Assembly: GCA_021298835.1 (NCBI GenBank)
Contig: JAJTHG010000010.1
Coordinates: 1-64,000 of the forward strand
Source: Gemmatimonadota bacterium
GTDB lineage: Bacteria; Gemmatimonadota; Gemmatimonadetes; Gemmatimonadales; Gemmatimonadaceae
Direction: 5' to 3'
DNA: 64,000 bases
Under the pieces are notes generated by a model. The model was given only the letters and a program-made list of their open reading frames with translations. It did not search any database and was not told the origin of the DNA. Each line of letters opens with the position of its first letter. The first letter of the stretch is position 1. This document shows, piece after piece, positions 1 through 8,044 of this stretch. A program made the translations under genes and the position numbers.

Positions 1-471
1 CAGCGCCGCGCCGGCCACGCCCACCGCGCCGGCCGCCAGCGTCCCGAGCGCCGCCCGGCGCCCCGCCGCGCGCCACGCAGGGGCCCACCCGGGGCCGTCG
101 GCCAGCTGCGACCGGACCCGCCCCGCGGCGAGCGCCCCGAGCGACGAGTCGCGCTCCACTTCGAGCGCGCCCCGCAGCACCCCGTGGCGCAGGCCCCCCT
201 CGCGCTCGACGATCGCCGCCGCGGCCACAGGTCCCGCCGCGCGCACGAGGCGTCGCCCCCACCACGCCGCCGCGAAGGCCGACACCAGCGCCGCTCCCAC
301 GCCGAGAAAGGGCACGCTGCGGGGCCATGCGAGCCAACGGGCGTCGGCGATCGCCCATGCCACGATGGCGAGCCCGAGCGTCGCGCCCCCCACGCCCGCC
401 GCCGCGGCGCGCGCGATCCCCCAGCGGCGGACCGCAGCGACGAGGCGCTGGAGCTCCTGCGCGAGCGTCAT
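1..471 (-). CDS. DUF4175-like membrane protein, N-terminal part
   Basis: The ATG at 469-471 opens a reading frame that runs off the left edge; 157 residues are visible. Two hydrophobic segments (about residues 20-45 and 52-70) are followed by a basic cytoplasmic-looking stretch and the start of another hydrophobic segment. It begins 10 bases after the DUF4159 gene ends, on the same strand. DUF4159 and DUF4175 genes commonly neighbour each other in clusters with MoxR ATPases and BatA-type proteins. The DUF4175 label rests on that context and the N-terminal membrane pattern, because most of the protein lies outside the window. Confidence 0.6.
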   Translation of the reverse strand, partial: MTLAQELQRLVAAVRRWGIARAAAAGVGGATLGLAIVAWAIADARWLAWPRSVPFLGVGAALVSAFAAAWWGRRLVRAAGPVAAAAIVEREGGLRHGVLRGALEVERDSSLGALAAGRVRSQLADGPGWAPAWRAAGRRAALGTLAAGAVGVAGAAL

Positions 472-481
472 GCCGCGTACG

Positions 482-1180
482 TCATGGCACGAGCCGGCTC
501 GTGGCGGCATACGCCACGAGGTTCACGCCCATGCGCAGCGCGGCCTCGTGCTTCTCGGGCGGGTCGTCGGGATACGTCCCGACATCCTCCCAGCCGTTGC
601 CGAGGTCGCTCTCGTGCGAGTAGAACACGGCGAGCCGGTCGCCGACGAAGACGCCGTAGCCCCGCGGCGGCTTGCCATCGTGCTCGTGGATCTTCGGCAG
701 CCCGCGCGGGAAGGGGTACACCGCCCGGTACACCGCGTGGCTGAGCGGCACCTCCACCAGCGGCCGGTCCGGGAAGACCCGCGCGATCTCCCGGCGGAAG
801 CTCGCGTCGAGTCCGTAGTTGTCGTCGGCATGCAGGAAGCCGCCCCGCAGGAGCCACGTGCGCAGCCGTGCCACCTCGGCGTCGGCGAGCCTGAACTCGC
901 CGTGGCCCGTCAGGTGGAGGAATCCGACTTCCGCCAGCCGCTCGTCGCCGATGCGTACACGCAGTTCCTGCGGGGCCACCTGCAGGGTCGTGCGCTGCCG
1001 CACCGCCGCGATGAGGTTCGGGAGCGACGACGGATTGGCGTACCAGTCACCGCCCCCCTCGTACTGCAGGCGGGCGACGACGAGCGCCGTCGGCGGGGGC
1101 GCCGCCCCGCCGGCCAGCGAGGCGAGCAGTGCCGCCGACGTCGCGCGGGACGCCCACGCCGACACGCGGGGCCGCCTCAC
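482..1180 (-). CDS. DUF4159 domain exported protein
   Basis: 232 residues. An N-terminal signal-like segment (residues 1-28, RRPR followed by an Ala/Leu core) precedes a DUF4159 domain over about residues 32-225. The family hallmark GGFLHADDNYG sits at residues 113-123 and is followed by the aspartate- and histidine-rich middle of the fold. The domain resembles glutamine-amidotransferase-like folds, but no enzymatic role is established. The GTG start at 1178-1180 overlaps the rsmI stop in a GTGA arrangement, so translation is probably coupled to rsmI. The DUF4175-like gene follows after 10 bases. Confidence 0.8.
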   Translation of the reverse strand: MRRPRVSAWASRATSAALLASLAGGAAPPPTALVVARLQYEGGGDWYANPSSLPNLIAAVRQRTTLQVAPQELRVRIGDERLAEVGFLHLTGHGEFRLADAEVARLRTWLLRGGFLHADDNYGLDASFRREIARVFPDRPLVEVPLSHAVYRAVYPFPRGLPKIHEHDGKPPRGYGVFVGDRLAVFYSHESDLGNGWEDVGTYPDDPPEKHEAALRMGVNLVAYAATSRLVP

Positions 1181-2022
1181 CCTTCCTCCGCATGGGCGGC
1201 CCGATAGGCCGCGTTGCGCGACAACCCGAAGCGGTCCATGAGTTCCGACTGAATGGTGCGCGAGTCCCGGCCGGCCCGCCGCAGGTCGGCCACGGCGGCG
1301 GCGATCGTTGCCGCGTCCGCCGGCGCGGGAGGCGCGCCGCCCTCGAGCACGAGCACGACCTCGCCGCGCGGCGGCGTCCCGGCGTAGTACGCAGCAAGGT
1401 CGTCCACCGTTCCGCGCCGGAACTCCTCGAACTTCTTCGTCAGCTCGCGCGCCACCGCCGCCCGGCGCCCCCCCAGCCCGGCCGACGACAGATCCGCCAG
1501 CGTCTCTCCCAGCCGCTGCGGCGACTCGTACACGACGGCGGTGTGGCGCAGTGCCCCGAGGTCGGCGAGCCGCTCGCGCCGTTCGGGGCCCTTGCGGGGA
1601 AGGAAGCCGAAGAAGGTGAAGGGGACGGCGGGGAGGCCGCTGCCGGTGAGCGCCGCCAGCACCGCCGAGGGACCGGGCACCGGCACCACCGGCACGCCGG
1701 CCTCGATCGCCGCCGCCACCAGGACGGCGCCCGGATCGCTCACCAGCGGGGTCCCGGCGTCGCTCACCAGCGCCGCACTCGCCCCGGCGACGAGGCGCGC
1801 GACGAGGCGCGCCGCCGTCTCGCGCTCGTTGTGCGCGTGCACCGCCTCGAGGGGGGTGGCGAGCCCGAGATGCGTGAGCAGCGGCCGCGTGTGCCGCGTG
1901 TCCTCCGCCAGCACCACGTCCACGCCCCCCAGGATCTCGGCGGCACGCGGCGACAGGTCCCCGAGGTGGCCGATCGGCGTCGCGACGAGATACAGGGAAC
2001 CGGGCGCCACCGCGCCGGTCAC
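1177..2022 (-). CDS. rsmI: 16S rRNA (cytidine-2'-O)-methyltransferase RsmI
   Basis: About 281 residues, the family's usual size. RsmI 2'-O-methylates C1402 of 16S rRNA in the decoding centre using S-adenosylmethionine. The tetrapyrrole-methylase fold is clear: LVATPIGHLGDLSPRA near the N-terminus, AEDTRHTRPLL, SDAGTPLVSDPGA, the SAM loop PVPGPSAVLAALTGSGLP and ELTKKFEEFRRG. The open frame extends to 2262, but that upstream part is arginine-rich antisense-like sequence; tandem GTG codons at 2025 and 2022 are the only starts next to the conserved domain. A GC-rich 8-bp stem at 2046-2063 lies just upstream. The stop overlaps the next gene's GTG. Confidence 0.93.
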   Translation of the reverse strand: MTGAVAPGSLYLVATPIGHLGDLSPRAAEILGGVDVVLAEDTRHTRPLLTHLGLATPLEAVHAHNERETAARLVARLVAGASAALVSDAGTPLVSDPGAVLVAAAIEAGVPVVPVPGPSAVLAALTGSGLPAVPFTFFGFLPRKGPERRERLADLGALRHTAVVYESPQRLGETLADLSSAGLGGRRAAVARELTKKFEEFRRGTVDDLAAYYAGTPPRGEVVLVLEGGAPPAPADAATIAAAVADLRRAGRDSRTIQSELMDRFGLSRNAAYRAAHAEEG

Positions 2023-2089
2023 CACCGGCCGTCCGTGCGCCCCGCGCCCCCGCCAGCGGGGGCCGGCCGCCTCCCGACGGCGGTGCCGC

Positions 2090-3094
2090 CTACCACGTGA
2101 CGCGCCACGGCAGGGCCTCCCAGTAACCGGCGGACTGCAGGAGGTGTCGGCGCTCGCGCCCGACCTCGGCGAGCACCTGCTCCGGCGGGGGGCCCGCGGC
2201 GGCCGCGCCCCAGAGGACGTCCGTCGTCCATCTGGCGATCGTCGTGGTGAGCGTCGCGGCATCCACGACCGGGTCGCGGAGGGGCCGGTGATCGAGGGTG
2301 AAGTGCTGGAGCAGCGGCTGGGTCGCGGCGAGGTTCAGCCGCGCCTGTTCGGCCACCTGCGGCGCCTGGGCGTTCCCCGCCTCGACCAGTCGCGTCACGA
2401 GCAGCCGGACCAGCTCGCGGTAGGCGGCGATGAGGGCCGGCGGGGCCTGCACGGGGAGCACCGGCGGGACGCCGTGGCGCCGGAGCTGGAGCACCGGCAC
2501 GTCCACCGATACGCCCAGATCCATCGGCATGGTCGTGCACAGCAGGGCGGCAATCCGCTCGGCCGGCGTTCCGTCGCCGGGGACGGCGAAATACCCGTGC
2601 ATGGGCTGGCCAAGTCGGAAGGTGCAGTAGGAGGCGCGCCCACCGGTGCGCACCTCGAGTACGCCTTCGAACAGGGTGGCCGAGAGGTACGACAGCACCG
2701 CCGCCCCGTCGTGCGTCGGCAACTCGGGCGGCCACGCGATGCATGGCTGCACCTGGCTCCAGTACATGGCGGCCAACTGTTCGTCCGCCGCCTCGTGGAA
2801 GCAGAGCGCGCCGAACTCGGGGCTCACCGGTACCCTGCCGATCGCGTCGGAAATGGCGATCGGCTGCCACGTGCGACCATCGGCGGTCGTCGTGGCGGTC
2901 GAGACGGTGCCCTCCTGCAGGAAGAGCATCACCAGCTCCTTCTCGAGCCAGATCGCCACGTAGCCGAAGACGCGGGCCGTCCGGTCGCGCAGGGCGTCGT
3001 TGAGCAGGTTGGGGAGGTGGACGTACGCCAGCCGCGTCCTGGGCAGCAGGACGCGGGCATGGGGCCAGCGGAGGCCATCCGTTGTCGCGGGCAT
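2090..3094 (-). CDS. conserved hypothetical protein, unrecognised family
   Basis: 334 residues from the ATG at 3092-3094; I do not recognise the family. The longer open frame back to 3394 is antisense to trxA and was not used. The protein is soluble-looking, without signal peptide or membrane helices. The N-terminal half has alternating beta-like stretches (VFGYVAIWLEKELVMLFLQEG, FEGVLEVRTGGRASYCTFRLG) followed by a helical C-terminal half rich in Leu, Arg and Gln. It lies 65 bases downstream of trxA and 67 bases upstream of rsmI on the same strand. No active-site motif is evident. Confidence 0.65.
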   Translation of the reverse strand: MPATTDGLRWPHARVLLPRTRLAYVHLPNLLNDALRDRTARVFGYVAIWLEKELVMLFLQEGTVSTATTTADGRTWQPIAISDAIGRVPVSPEFGALCFHEAADEQLAAMYWSQVQPCIAWPPELPTHDGAAVLSYLSATLFEGVLEVRTGGRASYCTFRLGQPMHGYFAVPGDGTPAERIAALLCTTMPMDLGVSVDVPVLQLRRHGVPPVLPVQAPPALIAAYRELVRLLVTRLVEAGNAQAPQVAEQARLNLAATQPLLQHFTLDHRPLRDPVVDAATLTTTIARWTTDVLWGAAAAGPPPEQVLAEVGRERRHLLQSAGYWEALPWRVTW

Positions 3095-3159
3095 CTGGGG
3101 CGAAAACGAACACCGGGGCGGCGGTTGGCGCCACCCCGGTGCCGGCCGGACCGCCCGGG

Positions 3160-3486
3160 TCAGGCGTGCGCCTTGAGCTTCGCCTCGATCGCCGGCTTCG
3201 GCAGGGCACCGACCACCTGGTCCACCACCTGCCCACCCTTGAAGAACAGGAGGGTAGGAATGGAGCGGACGTTGTACTTCTGCGCCCAGGTGCTGTTCGC
3301 GTCCACGTCCACCTTCGCGACCTTCACCTTGCCGGCGTACTCGGTCGCCAGCGCCTCGATCGTCGGCGCGATCATCTTGCACGGGCCGCACCACTCGGCC
3401 CAGAAGTCCACCATCGCGAGACCGTCGTGCTGGAGGATCTCGCTCTCGAACGTCGCGTCGGTCACCGCGAGCGCGGCATTGCCCAT
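3160..3486 (-). CDS. trxA: thioredoxin
   Basis: 108 residues, the standard thioredoxin length. The redox-active WCGPC is at residues 32-36 in FWAEWCGPCKMIAP, and the conserved cis-proline is in RSIPTLLFF (Pro77). The protein reduces cytosolic disulfides and would be recharged by thioredoxin reductase, which is not in the window. Start ATG at 3484-3486 is preceded by a GAGAG Shine-Dalgarno-like stretch; the longer frame to 3612 is not needed for the fold. It is transcribed divergently from mce across a 79-base gap. Confidence 0.96.
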   Translation of the reverse strand: MGNAALAVTDATFESEILQHDGLAMVDFWAEWCGPCKMIAPTIEALATEYAGKVKVAKVDVDANSTWAQKYNVRSIPTLLFFKGGQVVDQVVGALPKPAIEAKLKAHA

Positions 3487-3565
3487 GGGTCTGCTCTCGT
3501 GCCGGGCACCCCCGGCGGGTTGCGGGTGATTACGATTCGTCCCGGCCTCCCCGGGAACTCCCAAC

Positions 3566-3976
3566 ATGTCCGATCCTGCTCCGCGCGGCACGCGCATTGC
3601 CCACATCGGCATCGCGGTGCGCGACCTCGACGCGATCCTGCCCTTCTACCGCGACCTCCTCGGGATGCCCGAGGTGCCGCTGGCCGACGCCGACGGCGCC
3701 CGCATCGAGGCGGTGGGCGCCGGCGAGTCGCTCGTCGAGCTGCTCGAACCCGCGAGCGACGAGTCGCCGATCGCGAAGTTCCTCGCCAAGCGCGGACCCG
3801 GGATCCATCACGTCTGCTTCGCCGTCGACGACCTCGAGGGCACGCTCGCACGTGCCAAGGCCGCCGGGGTGAAGCTCATCGACGAGGTGCCCCGCATGGG
3901 CGCCGAAGGCAAGCGCATCGCCTTCCTGCATCCATCGAGCACCGCCGGGGTCCTCGTCGAGCTGACGGAACACTAA
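3566..3976 (+). CDS. mce: methylmalonyl-CoA epimerase
   Basis: 136 residues of the vicinal-oxygen-chelate fold. It interconverts (R)- and (S)-methylmalonyl-CoA in propionate, branched-chain amino acid and odd-chain fatty acid metabolism. Candidate metal ligands are visible: His13 in RIAHIGIAVRD, His81/82 in GIHHVCFAVDD and Glu132 in the C-terminal VLVELTEH. Length and the paired beta-alpha-beta-beta-beta modules match the family. The mutase is not nearby, so the gene stands alone between trxA and a lipoprotein gene. Other VOC enzymes share the fold, but the HHVCFAVDDL pattern favours epimerase. Confidence 0.9.
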   Translation: MSDPAPRGTRIAHIGIAVRDLDAILPFYRDLLGMPEVPLADADGARIEAVGAGESLVELLEPASDESPIAKFLAKRGPGIHHVCFAVDDLEGTLARAKAAGVKLIDEVPRMGAEGKRIAFLHPSSTAGVLVELTEH

Positions 3977-3987
3977 CCGCGAAGCCC

Positions 3988-4053
3988 GGTGCCGGGTTCA
4001 CCGGTGCCGGGTTCACCAGTGCCGGGTTCACCAGTGCCGGGTTCACCGGTGCC
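3988..4053. repeat. 15-bp tandem repeat, 4.4 copies
   Basis: Four head-to-tail copies of RGTGCCGGGTTCACC (3988-4002, 4003-4017, 4018-4032, 4033-4047) and a partial fifth. They lie between the convergent ends of mce and the lipoprotein gene. Copies 1-2 begin GGT and copies 3-4 begin AGT. It is non-coding in both annotated genes. Confidence 0.95.
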
Positions 4054-4057
4054 TCGG

Positions 4058-4516
4058 CTACGTCTTGCCGACGCCGCCGATCCGGCAGAACTCGGCCGTC
4101 TTCTCGATGTCCGCGGACTCCAGGTACCAGCGACCGTTGGGTCCGGGTGCTGCCTGCATCGTCGTCGCGCGCGTGACCCCGCGAAACGTCATCTCGACCC
4201 GGAACCCGCGGCGCCCGGCGTCCACGGGGTACTCACCGAGGACGCGCGACGAGTCGTGCTGCAGGTGGCACTGCATGATCGTCAGCCGCTTCTCGCGCTC
4301 ATCCCGCCGCATGTACGTCGCGGCGGAGCCGCGCTCCCCGCCCCACGCCCGGCTCATGGCGTCAATGTCCTTGGCCTGCGCGGCGGCGAGGAACGCCGCG
4401 AGGGCTTCCCGCGGCGTCGCCCATCCGTCGGCGGCCCCGGGCCGTGCGGCCGAAGCGCATCCGACGGCCACCGCGGCCAACAGCAGCGTCAACACGTGCC
4501 TTCCCTTGCGTCGCAT
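4058..4516 (-). CDS. putative lipoprotein of unknown function
   Basis: 152 residues. The N-terminus MRRKGRHVLT followed by a hydrophobic core ending in VAVGC gives a lipobox with Cys20, predicting export and lipidation. The mature part starts with a helical segment (TPREALAAFLAAAQAKDIDAM) typical of SnoaL/DUF4878-like NTF2-fold lipoproteins, then beta strands ending near YLESADIEKTAEFC. The NTF2-like assignment is inference. The ATG at 4514-4516 has a GGAGAG Shine-Dalgarno 4 bases upstream. It converges on mce and is divergent from pdxJ, with a shared 45-base intergenic region. Confidence 0.8.
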   Translation of the reverse strand: MRRKGRHVLTLLLAAVAVGCASAARPGAADGWATPREALAAFLAAAQAKDIDAMSRAWGGERGSAATYMRRDEREKRLTIMQCHLQHDSSRVLGEYPVDAGRRGFRVEMTFRGVTRATTMQAAPGPNGRWYLESADIEKTAEFCRIGGVGKT

Positions 4517-4541
4517 CCGTCTCTCCGTGAGGTTCGGCGGA

Positions 4542-4571
4542 ACGCTAACCCGAGATCGGCAATGCCCTCAA
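4542..4571 (-). promoter_or_regulatory. candidate promoter for the lipoprotein gene
   Basis: On the minus strand TTGAGG (4566-4571) and TAGCGT (4542-4547) are separated by 18 bases, upstream of the lipoprotein start at 4516. The -35 box lies inside the first codons of the divergent pdxJ. Confidence 0.45.
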
Positions 4572-5314
4572 CCCGTGCGCTGCGGCTCTACGTGAACGTG
4601 GATCACGTCGCGACGATCCGACAGGCCCGCCGGACGGACGAACCGGACCCGGTCGCCGCCGCCCGCCTGTGCGAGCGGGCCGGGGCCGACGGCATCACCG
4701 CGCACCTGCGCGAGGACCGCCGCCACATGCAGGACGCCGACATCGAAACACTGGCGCGCGAGGTCACCACCGTCTTGAACCTCGAGATCGCGAACACCCC
4801 CCCGATGATCGCGCTGGCCGAGCGGCTGCGCCCGTACCAGGTGACGCTGGTCCCCGAGCGCCGCGAGGAGGTCACCACCGAGGGCGGCCTCGACGTCTCC
4901 CGCGACCCCGCCGGGCTGCGCCGGTCGATCGAGCGGCTCGAGGCAGCGGGGGTGCGCACGGCCCTGTTCATCGCCCCGGACGCCGACAGCGTGCAGCGCT
5001 CCCGGGACCTCGGCGTGTCGGCGATCGAGCTCCATACGGGCCCCTATGCCCACCAGCCGGGCGACCCGACGACCCTGCGGGCCCTCGCCGACGCCGCCGC
5101 GCTGGGACGCCGGCTGGGGCTCGCGGTACATGCGGGGCACGGCCTCACCGTGCGGAACGTCGGCCCGGTGGCCGCGCTCGACGACGTCGAGGAGCTCAAT
5201 ATCGGCCACTCGCTGGTCGCCCGGAGCGTCTTCCTCGGGCTCGCCGACGCCATCGGCGAGATGCGCTCGGCGATGGACGCCGCCCGCGGGACCGGCGGCG
5301 GAGCGCGGGCGTGA
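4562..5314 (+). CDS. pdxJ: pyridoxine 5'-phosphate synthase
   Basis: 250 residues. PdxJ condenses 1-deoxy-D-xylulose 5-phosphate with 3-amino-2-oxopropyl phosphate to make pyridoxine 5'-phosphate, the last ring-forming step of the DXP-dependent vitamin B6 pathway. Signature stretches: LYVNVDHVATIRQARR, ITAHLREDRRHMQD, LEIANTPPM, VPERREEVTTEGGLDV, IELHTGPYA, AVHAGHGLT and LNIGHSLVARSVFLGL. The ATG at 4562 fits the family N-terminus; the open frame extends upstream through the repeat and antisense lipoprotein gene without conserved sequence. No clear Shine-Dalgarno is present. Confidence 0.96.
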   Translation: MPSTRALRLYVNVDHVATIRQARRTDEPDPVAAARLCERAGADGITAHLREDRRHMQDADIETLAREVTTVLNLEIANTPPMIALAERLRPYQVTLVPERREEVTTEGGLDVSRDPAGLRRSIERLEAAGVRTALFIAPDADSVQRSRDLGVSAIELHTGPYAHQPGDPTTLRALADAAALGRRLGLAVHAGHGLTVRNVGPVAALDDVEELNIGHSLVARSVFLGLADAIGEMRSAMDAARGTGGGARA

Positions 5315-5416
5315 CACGGGGCGCCGCGGCGATGCGTGACCACGCCCACGGTCCGCGTTACCGTTCGGCACGACGAACCGTCTTGTTGTGGACGTGGCGT
5401 CACCCTTGACCAGCCC

Positions 5417-7018
5417 ATGACCGCACCCGGCGGACTACTCGATTTCTTCACGCTCGAGGCGGCCGAACACCTCGACCGGCTCGACGCGCTCGTGTCCGCA
5501 GGCGGCGAGCCCGACGCCGACGGGTTGCACCGCCACGCCCGCGCCCTGCGCGGCGCGGCGATGATGGCCAGGGTGCCGGTGGTGGCCGAGCTTGCCGGCG
5601 CGCTCGAGCGGGCGACCCGGGCCGTCCGCGACGGCGGCATGCCATGGGGTGCCGGGCAGCGCTCGGCGCTCGTTTCGACGGTGGACGAACTCCGCCGGCT
5701 GGTGCGCACGTCGGCCGGGCTGACCACCGCCGACGAGGCACGGGCTCGCAGCCTCGCAGCCGAGCTCGACGCCTTCGCTCCGGGCGCCCGCGCCGCCACG
5801 CCGCCGCTCGCCGGCGGCTCGGCCACGGCGGGGATCCTCGCCATCGAGGCGAGGGCCCTCCAGGTCGCGATCGCGATGGTCCGCGGGCGCCCGGACGACC
5901 CAGCCGCGCTCGGCCCGCTGACCGACCGAGTTCATCGGCTCCGCGGCATAGCGGCGTTGCGCGAGCATCCGGCGATCGCCGACCTCGTCGAGGGGATCGC
6001 GCGCGCGATGCGGCCGGCGGAGCGGGGCGATCGTCTCGACGACGCCGCGATGCAGGTGCTGGTCGCCGCGGAGGACGTGCTCGCCGACGCTGCACCGACC
6101 CTCGAGGCGCAGCAGCCCCTTCCTGCCGGCGCCCCGTCGCTCGCCCGGTTCGGCGCGGCCGTCGCCGCGCTCGACCGCCGCCAGGGCGCGGACGACCGCA
6201 TCGTGCCGATCGCCGACCTCTACCACGGCGACAACGGGCCCCACGTGATCAGCGCCTCCCCCGCGCCACCGACCACGTCCGCGCAGCGGTTCCGGCTCGA
6301 GGTAGTCAGCCAGGCCGAGCACCTGCGGCGGCTCATCGCCGACGCCCGCGTGGCGCGGGACCCCGCGGCGCGCGACCGCGCGGCGCGTGAGCTCCGCCGC
6401 GGCATGCGGGACCTCGCGCAGGTGGCGGCGAGCTTCCGCGAGGATGCGGTCTCGGCCTTCCTGAACCGCCGAATCGAAGGGGCGGCACGACTCGAGTCGG
6501 CGGCCCTCGCCGCGGTGGACGCGGCCGCGACGGCCCTCGCCGATCCCCGCGCCAGCAGCGACACGGTGGCGCGCCGACTGCGTGACGCGGCCCTGACCCC
6601 CGCAGAGGTGCCCGTCGTCGCGCGCCGGACGCCCACGCCGGCCCTCGCGACGCGCTCGGTGACCCCACCGGCGAGCCCGGCCGCGGTGCCCCAGCGGCGG
6701 CCCACGCCGCCGACGATGACGCCGGGTCGTGCCGCCACGCCACCGCGGGTAGCGGCCGCCGCGGCACCGGCGACGCCGCTGCAGGCCCTCGTCGCGCAGG
6801 GGCTCGCGGGCCTCGACGCCCTGGCGACGACCCCGCTCGTGCCACCGAGCGACATCGCCGACGACTCGATCGTGCCGATCGAGCGGCTGGTGTACCGGGG
6901 ACGCGCAGCCCTCGCCCGCGCGCTCGAGGTGCGCGAGGCCATCCGGCGGCGCGGCGACGCCACATCGGACGAGCTCGCCGAGCTCTTCGACCTGCTCGAA
7001 CTCGTCGGGGCCGAGTAA
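5417..7018 (+). CDS. tandem Hpt-domain phosphotransfer-like protein
   Basis: 533 residues. Two helical modules carry Hpt-type motifs: HARALRG with His40 and VHRLRG with His173. A third arginine-rich four-helix-like stretch (about residues 300-380) lacks the histidine. A Pro/Thr/Ala-rich linker (about residues 395-450) leads to the C-terminus. The pattern IVPI-x2-L-x-Y-x-G appears twice (IVPIADLYHGD near residue 262 and IVPIERLVYRG near residue 495). No kinase, receiver or CheW domain is present, so it would relay phosphate between partners encoded elsewhere, or be a non-catalytic scaffold. The ATG at 5417 was chosen because the Hpt helix starts right after it. Confidence 0.7.
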   Translation: MTAPGGLLDFFTLEAAEHLDRLDALVSAGGEPDADGLHRHARALRGAAMMARVPVVAELAGALERATRAVRDGGMPWGAGQRSALVSTVDELRRLVRTSAGLTTADEARARSLAAELDAFAPGARAATPPLAGGSATAGILAIEARALQVAIAMVRGRPDDPAALGPLTDRVHRLRGIAALREHPAIADLVEGIARAMRPAERGDRLDDAAMQVLVAAEDVLADAAPTLEAQQPLPAGAPSLARFGAAVAALDRRQGADDRIVPIADLYHGDNGPHVISASPAPPTTSAQRFRLEVVSQAEHLRRLIADARVARDPAARDRAARELRRGMRDLAQVAASFREDAVSAFLNRRIEGAARLESAALAAVDAAATALADPRASSDTVARRLRDAALTPAEVPVVARRTPTPALATRSVTPPASPAAVPQRRPTPPTMTPGRAATPPRVAAAAAPATPLQALVAQGLAGLDALATTPLVPPSDIADDSIVPIERLVYRGRAALARALEVREAIRRRGDATSDELAELFDLLELVGAE

Positions 7019-7021
7019 GGC

Positions 7022-8044
7022 GTGCGGTTCGGATGGCGCGGGGCGCTCGGCATCGTCCTGAGCGTCGGGCTGCTGGCGTGGACGCTGCGGGACGTCTCGT
7101 TCCCGGCGGTGTGGGCCGTCCTGCGGAATTCGAATCCGTGGTACTTCGCGGGCAGCGTGGTCTGCGGCACCGGGATCTTCGCGCTGCGCGCGCTGCGCTG
7201 GGCCCCCATCCTGCACGATGTGGCGCCGGACGTTCCGTTCGGCCCGCTGTGGCGCGCCACCACGATCGGGATGATGGTGAACAACGTCGTCCCCGCGCGC
7301 GCCGGCGAACTGGCGCGCGCCTTCGCCCTCACGCGCGAGCGCCGCGACGTGCCGTTCGCCGCCGCCTTCGCCTCGCTCGTCGTGGACCGCCTGCTCGACT
7401 CGGTCGTCCTGCTGCTGCTGCTGTCGTCGGCCCTGGTGGCGCCGGGCTTCCCGGCCGACGTGACGCTGGGCGGCCGCCCGGTGCGCGACATCGCTCTCTC
7501 GCTCGGAGTGCTCAGCGCCGGGGCCGCGGTGTTCGTCGGGATGCTGGCCTTCGCCCCGAACGTGGTGGTGCGGCTGTTCGAAGGGCTCGCCGGCCGGGTC
7601 GCCCCGCGCCTCGAGGCGCGGGGCACGGCCCTGCTGCGGAGCTTCGCGAGCGGCATGGGAGTGCTGCGGTCGCCGCGGCGCTTCGCGCTGGTCTTCGCGT
7701 GGACGCTGGCGCACTGGCTGCTCAACGCGCTCGCCTTCTGGCTCGGCTTCGAGGCCGTCGGCATCACCCTGCCGTTCAGCGCCGCGAACTTCCTGCAGGG
7801 GGTCATCGCGATCGGCGTGGCGCTGCCGTCGTCGCCGGGCTTCTTCGGCGTCTTCGAGTCGGTCGCCAAGGCGGGGCTGGGTGTGTACGGCGTCGCAGCC
7901 GACCGCGCCGTCGCCTGGGCGTTCGGCTACCACCTGCTGACCTACGTGCCGGTGACCGTGATCGGCGCCCTCTACTTCACGCGCCTCGGGCTGTCGCTGG
8001 GCCAGATGGCGCGCGACGAGCGCGCTGCGGAGGCGAGCGCATGA
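7022..8044 (+). CDS. lysylphosphatidylglycerol synthase transmembrane-like protein (UPF0104/YbhN type)
   Basis: 340 residues with about eight predicted membrane helices. Family-type stretches are visible: RALRWAPIL, NNVVPARAGELARAFAL with the conserved polar loop, VVDRLLDSVVLLLLL and ALPSSPGFFGVFES. These occur in the membrane part of MprF-like flippases and in YbhN/AglD2-type integral membrane proteins. The soluble lysyl-transferase domain of MprF is absent, so lipid or polyisoprenoid transport is more likely than aminoacylation. GTG start 7022 is 3 bases after the Hpt gene; the stop overlaps the ispE start (ATGA). Confidence 0.82.
   Translation: MRFGWRGALGIVLSVGLLAWTLRDVSFPAVWAVLRNSNPWYFAGSVVCGTGIFALRALRWAPILHDVAPDVPFGPLWRATTIGMMVNNVVPARAGELARAFALTRERRDVPFAAAFASLVVDRLLDSVVLLLLLSSALVAPGFPADVTLGGRPVRDIALSLGVLSAGAAVFVGMLAFAPNVVVRLFEGLAGRVAPRLEARGTALLRSFASGMGVLRSPRRFALVFAWTLAHWLLNALAFWLGFEAVGITLPFSAANFLQGVIAIGVALPSSPGFFGVFESVAKAGLGVYGVAADRAVAWAFGYHLLTYVPVTVIGALYFTRLGLSLGQMARDERAAEASA

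Noticed and set aside
2046-2063. Intrinsic terminator between the unknown gene and rsmI
   Set aside because: The 8-bp GC stem has a two-base centre and no T-tract, so pairing is plausible but terminator function is not supported.
5435-7933. 832-codon minus-strand open frame opposite the Hpt gene
   Set aside because: Arg/Glu/His-rich antisense composition. The plus-strand frame has correct Hpt motifs and joins its neighbour by 3 bases.
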